A DNA stretch of 64,000 bases from Galactobacillus timonensis (GTDB lineage: Bacteria; Bacillota_I; Bacilli_A; Erysipelotrichales; Erysipelotrichaceae): positions 251,207 through 315,206 of the forward strand of contig NZ_LT964740.1 in NCBI RefSeq assembly GCF_900240265.1. Reading direction: 5' to 3'. Positions 27,131-36,223 of this stretch are shown here, piece after piece; positions within the stretch are counted from its first letter, which is position 1; each line of letters begins with the position of its first letter. The notes below the pieces were generated by a model, which saw only the letters and a program-made list of their open reading frames with translations, was not told the DNA's origin and searched no databases. The position numbers and the translations under genes are program-made.

Positions 27131-28162
27131 TCAGTCAAACCGGTTGAAATTCTTCAGGAAACGCTTGTCATCGGTATAGAAGCTGCGGATATCATCGATG
27201 CCGTATTTGAGCATGGCAACACGCTCCAGACCTACGCCGAAGGCGAAGCCGGAACATTTTGCAGGATCAAAGCCGTTCATCTCGAGCACATGCGGATGTA
27301 CCATGCCGGCGCCGAGGATTTCGATCCATCCCGAACCCTTGCAGATGGAGCAGCCCTTGCCACCGCAGAACGGACAGGAAACATCGACTTCCACCGACGG
27401 TTCCGTGAACGGGAAGTAGGAAGGACGGAAACGGATCTGGCGACCTTCACCGAACATGCGGTCCGCCATGAACTTGAGCGTTCCCTTGAGATCCGCCAGC
27501 GTCACATGTTCGCCAACGACCAGACCTTCACACTGCATGAACTGATGCGAATGGGTCGCGTCATCGTCGTCGCGGCGGTACACCTTGCCCGGGCAGATCA
27601 GCTTGATCGGCAGCTGACCGTGCGCCGCTTCGAGCTCACGCATCTGAATGGCTGTCGTATGCGTACGCAGCAGCGTATTGGGATCAATGTAGAAGGTATC
27701 CTGCATATCGCGTGCCGGGTGGTCCTTCGGAATGTTGGCAAGCTCAAAGTTATAATAATCCTGTTCCACTTCCGGACCTTCGGCAACCTTGTAGCCCATG
27801 CCGATGAACAGATCCTCAAGCTCCTGCTGGATCATCATCAGCGGATGCATCGTTCCGTACGTGCGCTGATCGCCAGCCAGCGTAATGTCGATCTTCTCTT
27901 CTTCCAGGCGTTTATTGAGCTCAAGGACGCTCAATGCCTTCTGACGCTCGTCCAGAGCGCCTGCGATCGCCTGCTTGCACACATTGACCTTCTGGCCATA
28001 GGCAGGCTTCTCTTCCTTGGGAAGCTCGCGCATCGCATTCATCAGATCCTGGACAAGGCCCTTCTTGCCAAGATATTTGATGCGGATGTTCTTGAGATCT
28101 TCCAGATTTCCGGCAGCTTCGATTTCCCTGACTGCCTGTGACTGCAATTCTTCTGTCGTCAT
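27131..28162 (-). CDS. pheS: Phenylalanine-tRNA ligase alpha subunit
   Basis: This 343-residue class II synthetase subunit has an N-terminal coiled-coil tRNA arm. Motif 2 region residues include [10 protein letters not shown] and [17 protein letters not shown]. The zinc-like [15 protein letters not shown] insert and motif 3 [18 protein letters not shown] follow. The ATG at 28162 is preceded by TTGGAGGAAGG; the longer open frame runs back through the T-box terminator and is rejected. It is regulated by the Phe T-box directly upstream. Confidence 0.97.
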   Translation of the reverse strand: MTTEELQSQAVREIEAAGNLEDLKNIRIKYLGKKGLVQDLMNAMRELPKEEKPAYGQKVNVCKQAIAGALDERQKALSVLELNKRLEEEKIDITLAGDQRTYGTMHPLMMIQQELEDLFIGMGYKVAEGPEVEQDYYNFELANIPKDHPARDMQDTFYIDPNTLLRTHTTAIQMRELEAAHGQLPIKLICPGKVYRRDDDDATHSHQFMQCEGLVVGEHVTLADLKGTLKFMADRMFGEGRQIRFRPSYFPFTEPSVEVDVSCPFCGGKGCSICKGSGWIEILGAGMVHPHVLEMNGFDPAKCSGFAFGVGLERVAMLKYGIDDIRSFYTDDKRFLKNFNRFD

Positions 28163-28175
28163 ACCTTCCTCCAAT

Positions 28176-28405
28176 AAAAAACGTTCCCGAATCATATCCA
28201 GGAACGTCAGTAACGCGGTACCATCCTGGTTCACGCAGCAGCGCGTGCACCTTGATTTTGATTCTGTAACGGAAATCGCCCGGAGAGGATTAATCCCGCT
28301 GGAAGAGTGAAACCATTCCGTTATCCCGGCAGGATTCTTTCACCATCCGAATCCCTCTCTCATCCGTTTTCACGGCGGCATGTCTCTTCGTGATCGCTTT
28401 TACGC
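28176..28405 (-). promoter_or_regulatory. T-box leader sensing uncharged tRNA-Phe
   Basis: On the minus strand the leader has the T-box core GGATGGTACCGCG (28225-28213). A terminator ACGTTCC...GGAACGT with T6 (28207-28176) ends 14 bases before pheS. Stem I closes with GAAGAG/CTCTTC and holds an AGAGAG motif. The specifier position reads TTC-A (28311-28309), the Phe codon. Uncharged tRNA-Phe should stabilise the antiterminator and raise pheST expression. A TAGAAT -10 (TGC TAGAAT) lies near 28415. Confidence 0.9.
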
Positions 28406-28435
28406 CACAATTCTAGCAAATCCTGCCAGAGGTGG

Positions 28436-29344
28436 CTATTTGTTTTTGAACATAACGGCAATTGCCCCGGCTTCCACATTGATATCCGCCCGGGTAACCT
28501 TTCCGCCATCTTCGCCATCCAGCGTCCAGGCGACATCCTGATCAAAGACAAAGCGGAAATGCGATCCCTGATACAGATGCACATGCGGATTGCTTGTATC
28601 GCCCCGCCGCAGTCCGGCAACAACCTCGTTGAGCTCAAAGATATCGTTCGGCGCATCGATAAGAATCAGTTCAAACTTTCCATCCGTCAGCAGTGCATCC
28701 GCAAGCCATGGCGTCTGTACGCCACCGACCGAGCGGGAGTTGCAGATGCCGCCGAAGGCATAGTCCCCTTCAACCGTTCCCTCATCACAGGTCACACTTG
28801 CATGAAGACGGGTCGAAAGGCCATTGGGCAAAGTACCAAGCGCATTCAAAACATAGGCGCCATAGCCGAACACATTCTTCAGATCCTGACGCGTCGTGTA
28901 GCTGACATCCGTAAAGGCGCCAAACGCTGCCACATAGTTGAAGTACTGCTCGTTGAAACGGCCGATGTCGTAGAAAAAAGGAGAACCGGAAGTGACGGCA
29001 CCAATGATGTCCGCGACCGTCGGATCCGCTCCGCCATACAGGCTTTTCGAAAAATCGTTGCAGCTGCCAAGCGGAATGAAGGCATAGGGAACGCGGTGGG
29101 AAAGTGCCATCATGCCGTTGATCATATGGTTCAATGTTCCATCCCCACCGATGCACAGCACCGTGTCAAAGCGTCCCTCCGTTTTCCTCAGGATCTCTTC
29201 GGCATTGAGATGTGCCTCGGGATTGATCGGATATACCGTCACTTCGCAGTTCCTTGACGCCAATCCGTTCAGCACTTCCGGCAGCAGCGAGGCAGCCCTC
29301 CCCGTACCTGCAACGAGGTTAACCATAATGAGCACTTTCTTCAT
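28436..29344 (-). CDS. Diacylglycerol kinase family lipid kinase (YegS/DagK-like)
   Basis: This 302-residue protein of the DAGK catalytic fold has the nucleotide-binding VLCIGGDGTLNHMING and the following PLGSCNDFSKSL, where most members have PxGTxNDF. It probably phosphorylates diacylglycerol or a related lipid at the inner membrane face, recycling lipid released by lipoteichoic acid synthesis. AAAGGAAA precedes the ATG by about nine bases. The Thr to Ser-Cys change in the second motif is mild and found in other members. Confidence 0.85.
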   Translation of the reverse strand: MKKVLIMVNLVAGTGRAASLLPEVLNGLASRNCEVTVYPINPEAHLNAEEILRKTEGRFDTVLCIGGDGTLNHMINGMMALSHRVPYAFIPLGSCNDFSKSLYGGADPTVADIIGAVTSGSPFFYDIGRFNEQYFNYVAAFGAFTDVSYTTRQDLKNVFGYGAYVLNALGTLPNGLSTRLHASVTCDEGTVEGDYAFGGICNSRSVGGVQTPWLADALLTDGKFELILIDAPNDIFELNEVVAGLRRGDTSNPHVHLYQGSHFRFVFDQDVAWTLDGEDGGKVTRADINVEAGAIAVMFKNK

Positions 29345-29378
29345 ACAACGTTTCCTTTACATCGGAATCATAGCAGAA

Positions 29379-30065
29379 TCAGCCGATCATGCTTTGATAC
29401 AAACTGTAGATTTCGTTTAAATCCGGGACATCTGCCACAAAGGCATCCCCGAGAAGATCAAAATGGTCGCCATCCAGAATCACCGCCCCGTTCTCCGGAA
29501 GAATGATCTGGGGACGTCCCGCATCCTCAAGACGCCGGATGATGGCCCCAAGATGCCAAGCATCTTCTTCATAATGAGTCATGATATCGACGCCATGGAA
29601 CAGATCAAGACCGGTATGAAACTCGTAGCTTTCTTCCTCCAGCAGCGGAAAAAAGCTGTCGCACAGGATTTCGGCACCGGCCGAGATTCCGATGACAAGA
29701 CCCTGATAGTTCCTGACAATCTCTTCCAGACCCTGATCAAAGATCGCATTCATGCAGGCATCCGGATCGTCGCCGATCAGGCACAGAGCGTCAAAATCAC
29801 TGACACCACCGATCAGACCATCATGAAAGTCGAGCATCGTCAGGGCCGAAGAAGGAATGCCATAGGCATGAAACGGGCGCCTGATATCTTCCAGATATTC
29901 GTTATCCGAGGAAAAACGGTCGCGGTAGGCCATGGCATCCGAGGCCCATCCCTCATCCTCACTCAGCGGAAGGATGCCGACCTTCATGCCGGGATACAGC
30001 AGTTCACCGACCGAATCCTGTGCCCAGCTCTGATCAAAATTTGTTTTATTTGCCAGCAGAAACAT
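29379..30065 (-). CDS. Peptidase E (S51)-like class I glutamine amidotransferase-like protein
   Basis: This 228-residue protein has the nucleophile elbow GLVIGISAGAEIL, typical of the S51 dipeptidase E/cyanophycinase group, and no signal peptide. LGAIIRRLEDAG provides a plausible following helix. Substrates of this group are Asp-X dipeptides or cyanophycin-like polymers; which applies here is unknown. It is divergent from acyP, and GGAG lies 11 bases before the ATG. Confidence 0.68.
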   Translation of the reverse strand: MFLLANKTNFDQSWAQDSVGELLYPGMKVGILPLSEDEGWASDAMAYRDRFSSDNEYLEDIRRPFHAYGIPSSALTMLDFHDGLIGGVSDFDALCLIGDDPDACMNAIFDQGLEEIVRNYQGLVIGISAGAEILCDSFFPLLEEESYEFHTGLDLFHGVDIMTHYEEDAWHLGAIIRRLEDAGRPQIILPENGAVILDGDHFDLLGDAFVADVPDLNEIYSLYQSMIG

Positions 30066-30099
30066 GCTATTTCATCTCCAATCCTGCTACAGTGATGCT

Positions 30100-30378
30100 A
30101 TGAAGAAACGCTATCGTATGCTTGCGCAGGGACGGGTTCAGGGTGTCGGTTTCCGGGGCACCTGTGCCATGTACGCAAGACAGTTCAATCTGACCGGAAG
30201 TGTTGAGAACCTTGAAACCGGTGATGTCGAAATCTATGTGCAGGGAGAAGCGATTGACATCGAACGCTTCAAGGCCGCCATTCAGTCCGAAAACCGCTGG
30301 ATCCGCATCGACCATCTGATCGAAGAACAGCTGCCCCTCGATCCCGACGAACGAAGGTTCGAATATAAATTCTACTGA
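30100..30378 (+). CDS. acyP: Acylphosphatase
   Basis: This 92-residue enzyme hydrolyses acyl phosphates. GRVQGVGFRG contains the phosphate-binding loop and catalytic Arg, and TGSVENLETGDVEI the catalytic Asn; both are complete. The ATG at 30100 lies six bases after TACAGT in a TGC-extended -10 and has no ribosome site, so its mRNA may be leaderless. Its last seven bases overlap the convergent methyltransferase gene. Confidence 0.92.
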   Translation: MKKRYRMLAQGRVQGVGFRGTCAMYARQFNLTGSVENLETGDVEIYVQGEAIDIERFKAAIQSENRWIRIDHLIEEQLPLDPDERRFEYKFY

Positions 30379-31100
30379 ACCCGGAAGCGGTACATCACGA
30401 TGCCGCCGGCAACGGCAACATTCAGCGACTCAAAGCCCTGCATCTCGATGCGGATGCGCTGATCCGCAAGCTTCTGAAGCCTGGGATGAACGCCCTGTCC
30501 TTCATTGCCAAGGATGAATGCCATCTGACTGCCTTCCTGAACTTCACCAAAGGGAATCGAAGCGTCCAAAGCCGTTGCATAGACAGTTACGCCGGCATCC
30601 TGAAGCCTGGAAACCGCATCTTCAAGATCCGTTCGAACAAAGGGAATCGTAAAAAGAGCCCCCTGCGTCGAGCGGATCGTTTTTTCGTTGTAGACATCGC
30701 AGCAGTCAGGCGAAAGATAAATGCCGTTAAAGGAAAACGAAACAGCGGTCCGGATCAGCGTGCCAAGGTTTCCGGGGTCCTGAATCCCGTCCAGCAGCAG
30801 AAGACGATGATTGTTCACGATCGCCTGTTCATTCATCCGGCATACAGCCATATGATGAACCGCCGATACATTGCGGCTCAGCTTCTTCATGACCGCCGCG
30901 GATACAGATACGGTATGGGGAAAACGAAAATCAGCGTCATCGTCCGTGATGATCGTCTCCACGACACCCGCCTTCATGGCTTCCGTGATCAGATGGTCTC
31001 CTTCCACAAGAAAACGGCCGGCTTCGTCGCGGCCCTTTTTTTCATGAAGCCTGTTCCAGCGGATTACGTTCCGGTTGGTCAACGATTCTATGCGTTCCAC
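30372..31100 (-). CDS. TrmH/SpoU-family RNA 2'-O-methyltransferase (first paralogue)
   Basis: This 242-residue protein has an N-terminal substrate-binding domain (residues 1-85) and a C-terminal SPOUT domain with the three SpoU motifs: DPGNLGTLIRTA, ILGNEGQGV and IRIEMQGFESLNVAVAGGIVMYRF. It methylates a ribose in rRNA or tRNA. The start codon is GTG, six bases after TAAAAT, without a Shine-Dalgarno sequence. A second family member lies at 33206. Confidence 0.88.
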   Translation of the reverse strand: MERIESLTNRNVIRWNRLHEKKGRDEAGRFLVEGDHLITEAMKAGVVETIITDDDADFRFPHTVSVSAAVMKKLSRNVSAVHHMAVCRMNEQAIVNNHRLLLLDGIQDPGNLGTLIRTAVSFSFNGIYLSPDCCDVYNEKTIRSTQGALFTIPFVRTDLEDAVSRLQDAGVTVYATALDASIPFGEVQEGSQMAFILGNEGQGVHPRLQKLADQRIRIEMQGFESLNVAVAGGIVMYRFRVQ

Positions 31101-31143
31101 GGCTCGATTTTAGCACAGCGTGCAATGTGCTATGATGCTGTTC

Positions 31144-31398
31144 ATGCGAATCTATCTTGTGATCGTCAATATCGCTGCCCTGATTCTGTTCGGGGTCGAC
31201 AAGTCGCGGGCGGTACATCATCGCTGGCGCATTCCGGAAGCCACCCTGTTTCTCAGTGCCCTGATCGGCGGCGGGATCGGTGCCTGGGTGGGTATGTACC
31301 TGTTTCACCACAAAACCCGGAAATGGTACTTTGTGGTCGGCATTCCGGCGATCGTCATTGTTGAAGCTGTTCTGTTGAGAAATCTTATCCTTGAATGA
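31144..31398 (+). CDS. DUF1294 small membrane protein
   Basis: This 84-residue protein has three hydrophobic segments and the family pattern FGVDKSRA, RIPEATLFLSALIGGGIGAWVGM and FHHKTRKWYF. No function is known for DUF1294. The ATG at 31144 lies seven bases after TATGAT of a TGC-extended -10, and no ribosome site is present. It ends just before a bidirectional terminator. Confidence 0.82.
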   Translation: MRIYLVIVNIAALILFGVDKSRAVHHRWRIPEATLFLSALIGGGIGAWVGMYLFHHKTRKWYFVVGIPAIVIVEAVLLRNLILE

Positions 31399-31410
31399 TG
31401 AAGTAAAAAG

Positions 31411-31439
31411 ACACCGATCGGCGTCATGCCGGTCGGTGT
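31411..31439. terminator. Bidirectional terminator
   Basis: ACACCGATCGGC and GCCGGTCGGTGT form a 12-bp stem (one G-T pair) around five bases. TTTTA follows on the plus strand and CTTTTTAC on the minus strand. It serves DUF1294 and the convergent gene at 31451. Confidence 0.85.
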
Positions 31440-31450
31440 TTTATCAACAG

Positions 31451-33175
31451 TTATTTTTTTGATTCTTCGGTTTTTCCAAGCAGTGCGAAGTTCACGAGGG
31501 CTTCCGCTGCTTTTTCAATGCCGTGATCGCCCTTGTCCGGAAGACCGAGGCACGTATAGATTTCGCCGACCGGAATGCCCTGATCAAACAGAGCCGAGAA
31601 GATGCGGTCAATCAGGACGCGGCACTTCTCCTGTTTCTGCATCGGGCCGAACGGATTGGCAAAGAAGGTTGTTGACAGCCCCTTCTCCTGCGTCGTACCG
31701 AGGGCGAAGCGCTTGCCCTGAATGAAGACCGGCTCCGCCTCCTCCTTCGTTGTAAACAGGTGCATGCCCCGCTTGTCCGTATAGTTGTTGGCGTACAGGA
31801 AGATATCGACCTTCTGGTCCGTCGTCACAACATCATAGCCGCTGGCCGGAAGAACGACACGGGCATTGGACTTTTCCGGATTGAAGAAGATGGAACGGTC
31901 CATGTCCTTGTAGGCAGTGCCCTTGTCCAGATCATCGAGACGGACGAAGGCGCCGACTTCCGTACCCTGGGCACGGATGTGACCATCCTTGTCCAGATGC
32001 AGCGTTCCCATGTCATCGAAGACCGTCTCCTGATGATCGATCAGATCGTCAGCCATATTGGAAAGAGCTTCGATCGTCTCCGACTTTCCGGCGCCGGAAT
32101 CGCCCATGAACATGAGACCGCGCTTGGTCCCGTCCTTGAGATAGATATTGACCATGGCGCCGTGAATCGGCAGCCAGCCGCGCTCGATCATCGCCAGGTT
32201 GTGCAGCGTGAGCAGCGCCTTCTTGGTATAGCCGAAGTAATCGATCTCCGGGGCTGCAGACACTTTGCCGACCCAGATCTGATTTACATCATCGTGATAG
32301 AAGACGGTATCCTTCGTTCCATCCTCGACGCCGAACAGTTCAATGGCATCCGGCTTTTTGCCCATCGCTTCGGCCGGCGAAGCAAGTTCGAACAGGTTCG
32401 CCATGGCAACTGCAGAGGAAATATAGTTGCGATGGAAATAGGCAAACACCAGCAGCTCACCGATCCGTGCCGGATAGCAGATCCACTCTTCCCCCGGATC
32501 CGTGAATCCGATCGCCGGATTGACATTGGTTTCCGTGAAGGTATTGGTACGCTTGTTGGACTTTGGATGCAGAATCAACGGCGTACGGATCAAAGCCTGG
32601 GTAATGAACGGAATCGACCTGAGTCCTTCATAGCCCTGCGGAATCTGCCAGTCATAGTACTGCAGCAGCAGCGAGGCATTGGTGCCGGCCTGCAGCTGAC
32701 GGTACACCTTGTTTACAGAGCCGCGGACACGCTCCTCGGCGGTACGGTAAACCTCGAGGACGAGATCGTTCTGGCGGTTGTCCGCCTCAAGGAAATTCTG
32801 CAGCTGGTAGCCGCGCTCATTGTGTGTAAACAGAAGCGATACACGCTGCAGCTTGCGCCAGAAGTTGTAGGCCTCTTCGATGGTCTGCAGGAACTCAGCT
32901 CTGTTTTCCAGCAGATAATCATGAACTTCGGAAGGATCCACGACCATCAGGAAGCGCATGACCTTGACGATTTCATCTTCCAGCTCCCCTTCAGTTTTCT
33001 TTTGGGCATGGAGCCATTTATACAGCTCGTAGTGAGCCTTTTCCAGGTACTGCAGGTAGAGGGTCAGAAACTCCCGGAACATCGGGGAACCGATCAGTTC
33101 ACTGGTCTTGCGATAGTAGACCATCGAGTAATTCATAATTACCGTATCATCGTGGAAATAGTACGCTTCTTTCAT
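31451..33175 (-). CDS. PEP carboxykinase/HPr-kinase-fold protein of unknown substrate
   Basis: This is a 574-residue soluble protein. Residues about 358-366 read GDSGAGKSE, the P-loop variant shared by ATP-dependent PEP carboxykinases and HPr kinases. IHGAM just before it and DDMG after it fit the same fold. The N-terminal 200 residues look helical and do not resemble a classical PEPCK, and the length is intermediate. Whether it makes oxaloacetate/PEP or phosphorylates a protein or small molecule cannot be decided from sequence. It is a single gene with its own terminator. Confidence 0.6.
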   Translation of the reverse strand: MKEAYYFHDDTVIMNYSMVYYRKTSELIGSPMFREFLTLYLQYLEKAHYELYKWLHAQKKTEGELEDEIVKVMRFLMVVDPSEVHDYLLENRAEFLQTIEEAYNFWRKLQRVSLLFTHNERGYQLQNFLEADNRQNDLVLEVYRTAEERVRGSVNKVYRQLQAGTNASLLLQYYDWQIPQGYEGLRSIPFITQALIRTPLILHPKSNKRTNTFTETNVNPAIGFTDPGEEWICYPARIGELLVFAYFHRNYISSAVAMANLFELASPAEAMGKKPDAIELFGVEDGTKDTVFYHDDVNQIWVGKVSAAPEIDYFGYTKKALLTLHNLAMIERGWLPIHGAMVNIYLKDGTKRGLMFMGDSGAGKSETIEALSNMADDLIDHQETVFDDMGTLHLDKDGHIRAQGTEVGAFVRLDDLDKGTAYKDMDRSIFFNPEKSNARVVLPASGYDVVTTDQKVDIFLYANNYTDKRGMHLFTTKEEAEPVFIQGKRFALGTTQEKGLSTTFFANPFGPMQKQEKCRVLIDRIFSALFDQGIPVGEIYTCLGLPDKGDHGIEKAAEALVNFALLGKTEESKK

Positions 33176-33205
33176 TGCCTTCTCTGCCTTTCTGTCTTGA
33201 CTGTC

Positions 33206-33934
33206 CTATTTTATATCGTTTACGCTGCGCTGACGAAGCACTTCAAAGCCGATCACTGCGGCTGCGGCCGAAGCATTGAGCGCATTGCGGAAATCACTGC
33301 CGTAGGGAATATAGATGTTCTGATCCGACTGCTTCAGCACGGCCTGACTCAGTCCGCGCATTTCGCCGCCGATGCATAACAGCACCGGCTTACAGTAATC
33401 GGCTTCGGTATATGGTATTGCATTCTTGCGCATCGCGGCATATACCGTTAGACCACATTCTCTGCATTGGCTGACGGCCTCTTCCGGGTCCATCAGCACC
33501 ACATTGAGCCATGCGGCGGCGCCGGCCGAACTTTTGAGAATTGTCGCTTCGCATTGCGACCAGTCACGCGGACGCAGGATAAGACCATCGCACCCGGCAC
33601 AGTACAACGCCCGCATCAGATAGCCAAGATTGAACGGATCTTCCACGCCTTCGGCCAGTGCCACAAAGGGAGCCGGCTTCTTTAGACAATCCGGAAGCTG
33701 CTGGTAACTGCGGTGATCGGCGCTGGCAGCGATTCCGCCATGGGTCCTGCCGGTCGTCATCCCGTCAATCTCGCGGCGGCTGACCCGCTGAACGGGGATT
33801 TGAGCCTCATTGCAGGCACGGATCAGAAACGCCGTATCATGGTCCCGCTTGTCCTTGTCGATATACACTGCTTCGATCGCGTAGTGCTTCGAAAGGACAG
33901 CGGCCTTGACGGCAATCATTCCTTCGAGAATCAT
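33206..33934 (-). CDS. TrmH/SpoU-family RNA 2'-O-methyltransferase (second paralogue)
   Basis: This 242-residue SPOUT enzyme has GVEDPFNLGYLMRAL, CIGGEMRGLS and IPYGSDFRNALNASAAAAVIGFEVL, the three SpoU motifs with some divergence (Ala-Leu-Asn-Ala where most have SLNV). It likely methylates rRNA. GAGGAGG lies before the ATG, which overlaps the stop of the U32 gene by four bases, so it belongs to the tRNA-modification operon. Confidence 0.85.
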   Translation of the reverse strand: MILEGMIAVKAAVLSKHYAIEAVYIDKDKRDHDTAFLIRACNEAQIPVQRVSRREIDGMTTGRTHGGIAASADHRSYQQLPDCLKKPAPFVALAEGVEDPFNLGYLMRALYCAGCDGLILRPRDWSQCEATILKSSAGAAAWLNVVLMDPEEAVSQCRECGLTVYAAMRKNAIPYTEADYCKPVLLCIGGEMRGLSQAVLKQSDQNIYIPYGSDFRNALNASAAAAVIGFEVLRQRSVNDIK

Positions 33935-35160
33935 TCGTCCCTCCTCAGGTAGTCCCCCGGATGTACGGCAAAGGGAATGCGGATGCCGATGGCGGCCATC
34001 GGTACCCTGGAATAACCGACGGGGATTCCGTTTTCATCAAAAAGTTCTTCCAGAACGAAGCTTTGATTATCGGCACCGGCCGCCATAATCTCCACCCTGT
34101 CACCCGCATCAAAGGGGTTGCGTGTCTCGATCCAGGCGATGTGCTTCTCAGGATCATACGATGTTACTGTGCCCAGAAACGAGTGATTGACGCTGTCGTT
34201 GTTCATGGGATGCGTGATGATGCCGGCACCTTCCACGCCCTGATAGAAGCCGGGACAGGTTTCGCGGTTGACGGTCTTGAGAATTTCACCTGTGTGGTAG
34301 GCAAGACGTTGACGGGGCAATGGACGGTCGCTGTTCAGAATTTCGTCAATCAGATGCCGATAGGCAGACACGATACCGGCGACGTAATATTCCGTTTTCA
34401 TGCGGCCTTCAATCTTGAAGGATGCGACTCCGGCAGCGATCAGCTGTTCGATCTCTTCGGCAGCCATCAGATCCTTCGACCCCATGGTCATCAGGGGATG
34501 TCCGTCACTGAGACAGGCATTTCCCTCCATCAGACGATAGCTCCAGCGGCACGACTGGGCGCAGCCGCCGCGGTTGGCGTCGCGAAGCGTCATCCGGTTG
34601 CTCAGCGTGCAGCGGCCGGAATAGTTGACACACATGCCGCCATGAATGAAGGCTTCCGTCGGGACAGGACACGAAGCCGTAATGACGCGCACATCGTCCA
34701 GCGTACATTCCCTGGCCAGCACGACGCGATCCACCCGGGCAGAGTGGACCAGATAGCGTGCGGCGGCGGAATTGGTGACGCTGAGCTGGGTGCTGCAGTG
34801 CACCTCAAGACGCGGGGCGACACGTTTGGAAAGAGCCATGATGGAAGGGCTGGCAACAATAATTGCCCTGACGCCGGCATCCTGCAGCTGGATCAGATAG
34901 TCTTCGAGGCCTTCGAAATCCTCTTCATGAGGAATTTCATTGACCGTCACATGAATGCTGGCATGATGGTCCCTGGCAAAGGCACACGCTTCGCGGATTT
35001 CATCCATCGTAAAGTTGGATGCCCGCGAACGCAGCGAGTAATGCTGACCGCCAAGGTACACCGCATCTGCGCCGAAGCGGATCGCTGTCTTTGCCCGCGC
35101 AAGATCGCCAGCCGGCGCCAATAGTTCCACGGAATGTTCAGAGTATTGTTTTCTGTCCAT
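33931..35160 (-). CDS. Peptidase U32 family protein, probable tRNA hydroxylation enzyme (YrrO/TrhP2-like)
   Basis: This 409-residue protein starts MDRKQYSEHSVELLAPAGD and has FGADAVYLGGQHYSLRSRASNF, HGGMCVNYSGRC and GGCAQSCRWSYRL; the Cys residues probably bind an Fe-S cluster. Bacillus yrrN-yrrO encode a pair of similar lengths needed for prephenate-dependent 5-hydroxyuridine in tRNA, and this gene follows the shorter partner with a 23-base overlap. The older name collagenase-like protease is probably misleading. Confidence 0.83.
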   Translation of the reverse strand: MDRKQYSEHSVELLAPAGDLARAKTAIRFGADAVYLGGQHYSLRSRASNFTMDEIREACAFARDHHASIHVTVNEIPHEEDFEGLEDYLIQLQDAGVRAIIVASPSIMALSKRVAPRLEVHCSTQLSVTNSAAARYLVHSARVDRVVLARECTLDDVRVITASCPVPTEAFIHGGMCVNYSGRCTLSNRMTLRDANRGGCAQSCRWSYRLMEGNACLSDGHPLMTMGSKDLMAAEEIEQLIAAGVASFKIEGRMKTEYYVAGIVSAYRHLIDEILNSDRPLPRQRLAYHTGEILKTVNRETCPGFYQGVEGAGIITHPMNNDSVNHSFLGTVTSYDPEKHIAWIETRNPFDAGDRVEIMAAGADNQSFVLEELFDENGIPVGYSRVPMAAIGIRIPFAVHPGDYLRRDE

Positions 35161-35998
35161 AGAACCCCCCGGTATAGTGTGTGGCGGCAAACGCATCCTT
35201 CAGCGCCTGCGCTGCCCTGGCTGCGTCAGCGCCCTGAAGAACCGCTTGATAGGCATCCAGAGCGGATACGGTTTCTTCATGTGATAAACGAACACTGTCA
35301 ATGAAGAAGCGGTCTGCTCCATCGGCAGCAAACTTTACGACATCGCCGAGGCTTTCCTGTACAAAATCGCTGTAGATGAACGTGCCACAGCCGTTTTCAT
35401 AAATGCCAAGTTCATAATCCCTCTTCTCTTCTTTCAGTGAGAGGTCATTGTGTCCAGTGATCTGCGGATCCAGCCCCGCTTCTTCGGCATACAGAGACAA
35501 AAGCAGGCGGCGGGAGGCGGAAAGAAGAAGATGTCCATGGATGGTTACTTCGCAATCCGGGCACTTTTTCAGGATGTCTTCGACTTCATTGATTGTAAGA
35601 ACAGGCGAAACAGATACGCCGCCGATGCCCTGTTCCATCCACCAGCGTGCGTCCAGCGCGTTGGTGGCCAGTGTTTCGGGGCGATACAGGAGTCTTGGCT
35701 TCAGCTGTTCATCCGCAAGTTCAACAACGGCCGGATCCGAGAAATAGACATGGCGGATCTCTGTTTCCGTGATGGCGTCAAGCAGCCGTTTCAGCTGTTC
35801 CAATTGGTCCTGCGGAAAAAGACGGGTGCATAAAATGGAGCAGTGATCAAGATTCTGTACCTGGTCCAGATCAAACCCGCAGAGGCCGCTGAATGCGCAG
35901 CCGTTAAGGGCATAGACAACTTCATCAGCGCCGTGTTCCAGCAGCGTTTGATGAAAATCAATATCTTCATTTGTAACTGCAAATGCGATTTTTTTCAT
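35138..35998 (-). CDS. Short U32-like protein (YrrN/TrhP1-like)
   Basis: This is a 286-residue protein with the U32-type barrel look (HGADEVVYALNGCAFSG, VTIHGHLLLSASRRLLLSL, ELGIYENGCGTFIYSD). It matches the short partner of the two-gene U32 system, which works with the long one on tRNA uridine hydroxylation. The ATG at 35998 sits 10 bases after a perfect TATAAT with no ribosome site; the longer frame starts upstream of that promoter and is rejected. Confidence 0.72.
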   Translation of the reverse strand: MKKIAFAVTNEDIDFHQTLLEHGADEVVYALNGCAFSGLCGFDLDQVQNLDHCSILCTRLFPQDQLEQLKRLLDAITETEIRHVYFSDPAVVELADEQLKPRLLYRPETLATNALDARWWMEQGIGGVSVSPVLTINEVEDILKKCPDCEVTIHGHLLLSASRRLLLSLYAEEAGLDPQITGHNDLSLKEEKRDYELGIYENGCGTFIYSDFVQESLGDVVKFAADGADRFFIDSVRLSHEETVSALDAYQAVLQGADAARAAQALKDAFAATHYTGGFYGQKTIL

Positions 35999-36035
35999 TC
36001 CATTGAAAATTATATCACAGAAGACTGTGCCATCG

Positions 36036-36064
36036 TTGACCATGGCAAAAGACTATGTTATTTT
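36036..36064 (+). promoter_or_regulatory. Promoter of folT
   Basis: TTGACC (36036-36041) and TATTTT (36059-36064) are separated by 17 bases; transcription would start near 36071, just before the structured leader. The divergent TATAAT for the U32 operon is at 36014-36009. Confidence 0.55.
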
Positions 36065-36067
36065 CAA

Positions 36068-36220
36068 GAAAGGATCTGCGGCGTTAAGTGCTCTCGGGCA
36101 TTAGAGGAGTCTGAGGGACGAAAGGCAAGGTCGTTGTCTGCGGTCGCTGATTCTGCCCCTGAACGTGCATGCAGGCGTCTTTCCATTCACGCAGCGGGTG
36201 AATCGAGAAAGGAGCTTTTT
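36068..36220 (+). promoter_or_regulatory. Structured folT leader, candidate variant tetrahydrofolate riboswitch
   Basis: The 150-base leader begins GGATCTGCG followed by GCGTTAAGTG (36081-36090) and ends GCAGCGGGTGAATC (36191-36204) just before the ribosome site AAAGGAG. GCGUUAAGUG and a 3' GCGGUGAAUC are hallmarks of the THF riboswitch as I recall it. CTGCG and CGCAG can pair to close the domain. The distance between them is about twice that of known examples, so this is either a variant with an enlarged internal arm or another RNA. The 3' element adjoins the Shine-Dalgarno sequence, which suits translational control. Confidence 0.5.
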
Positions 36221-36223
36221 TCT

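Noticed and set aside
25764..27179. 471-codon open frame antisense to pheT
   Set aside because: Shadow frame; pheT is certain.
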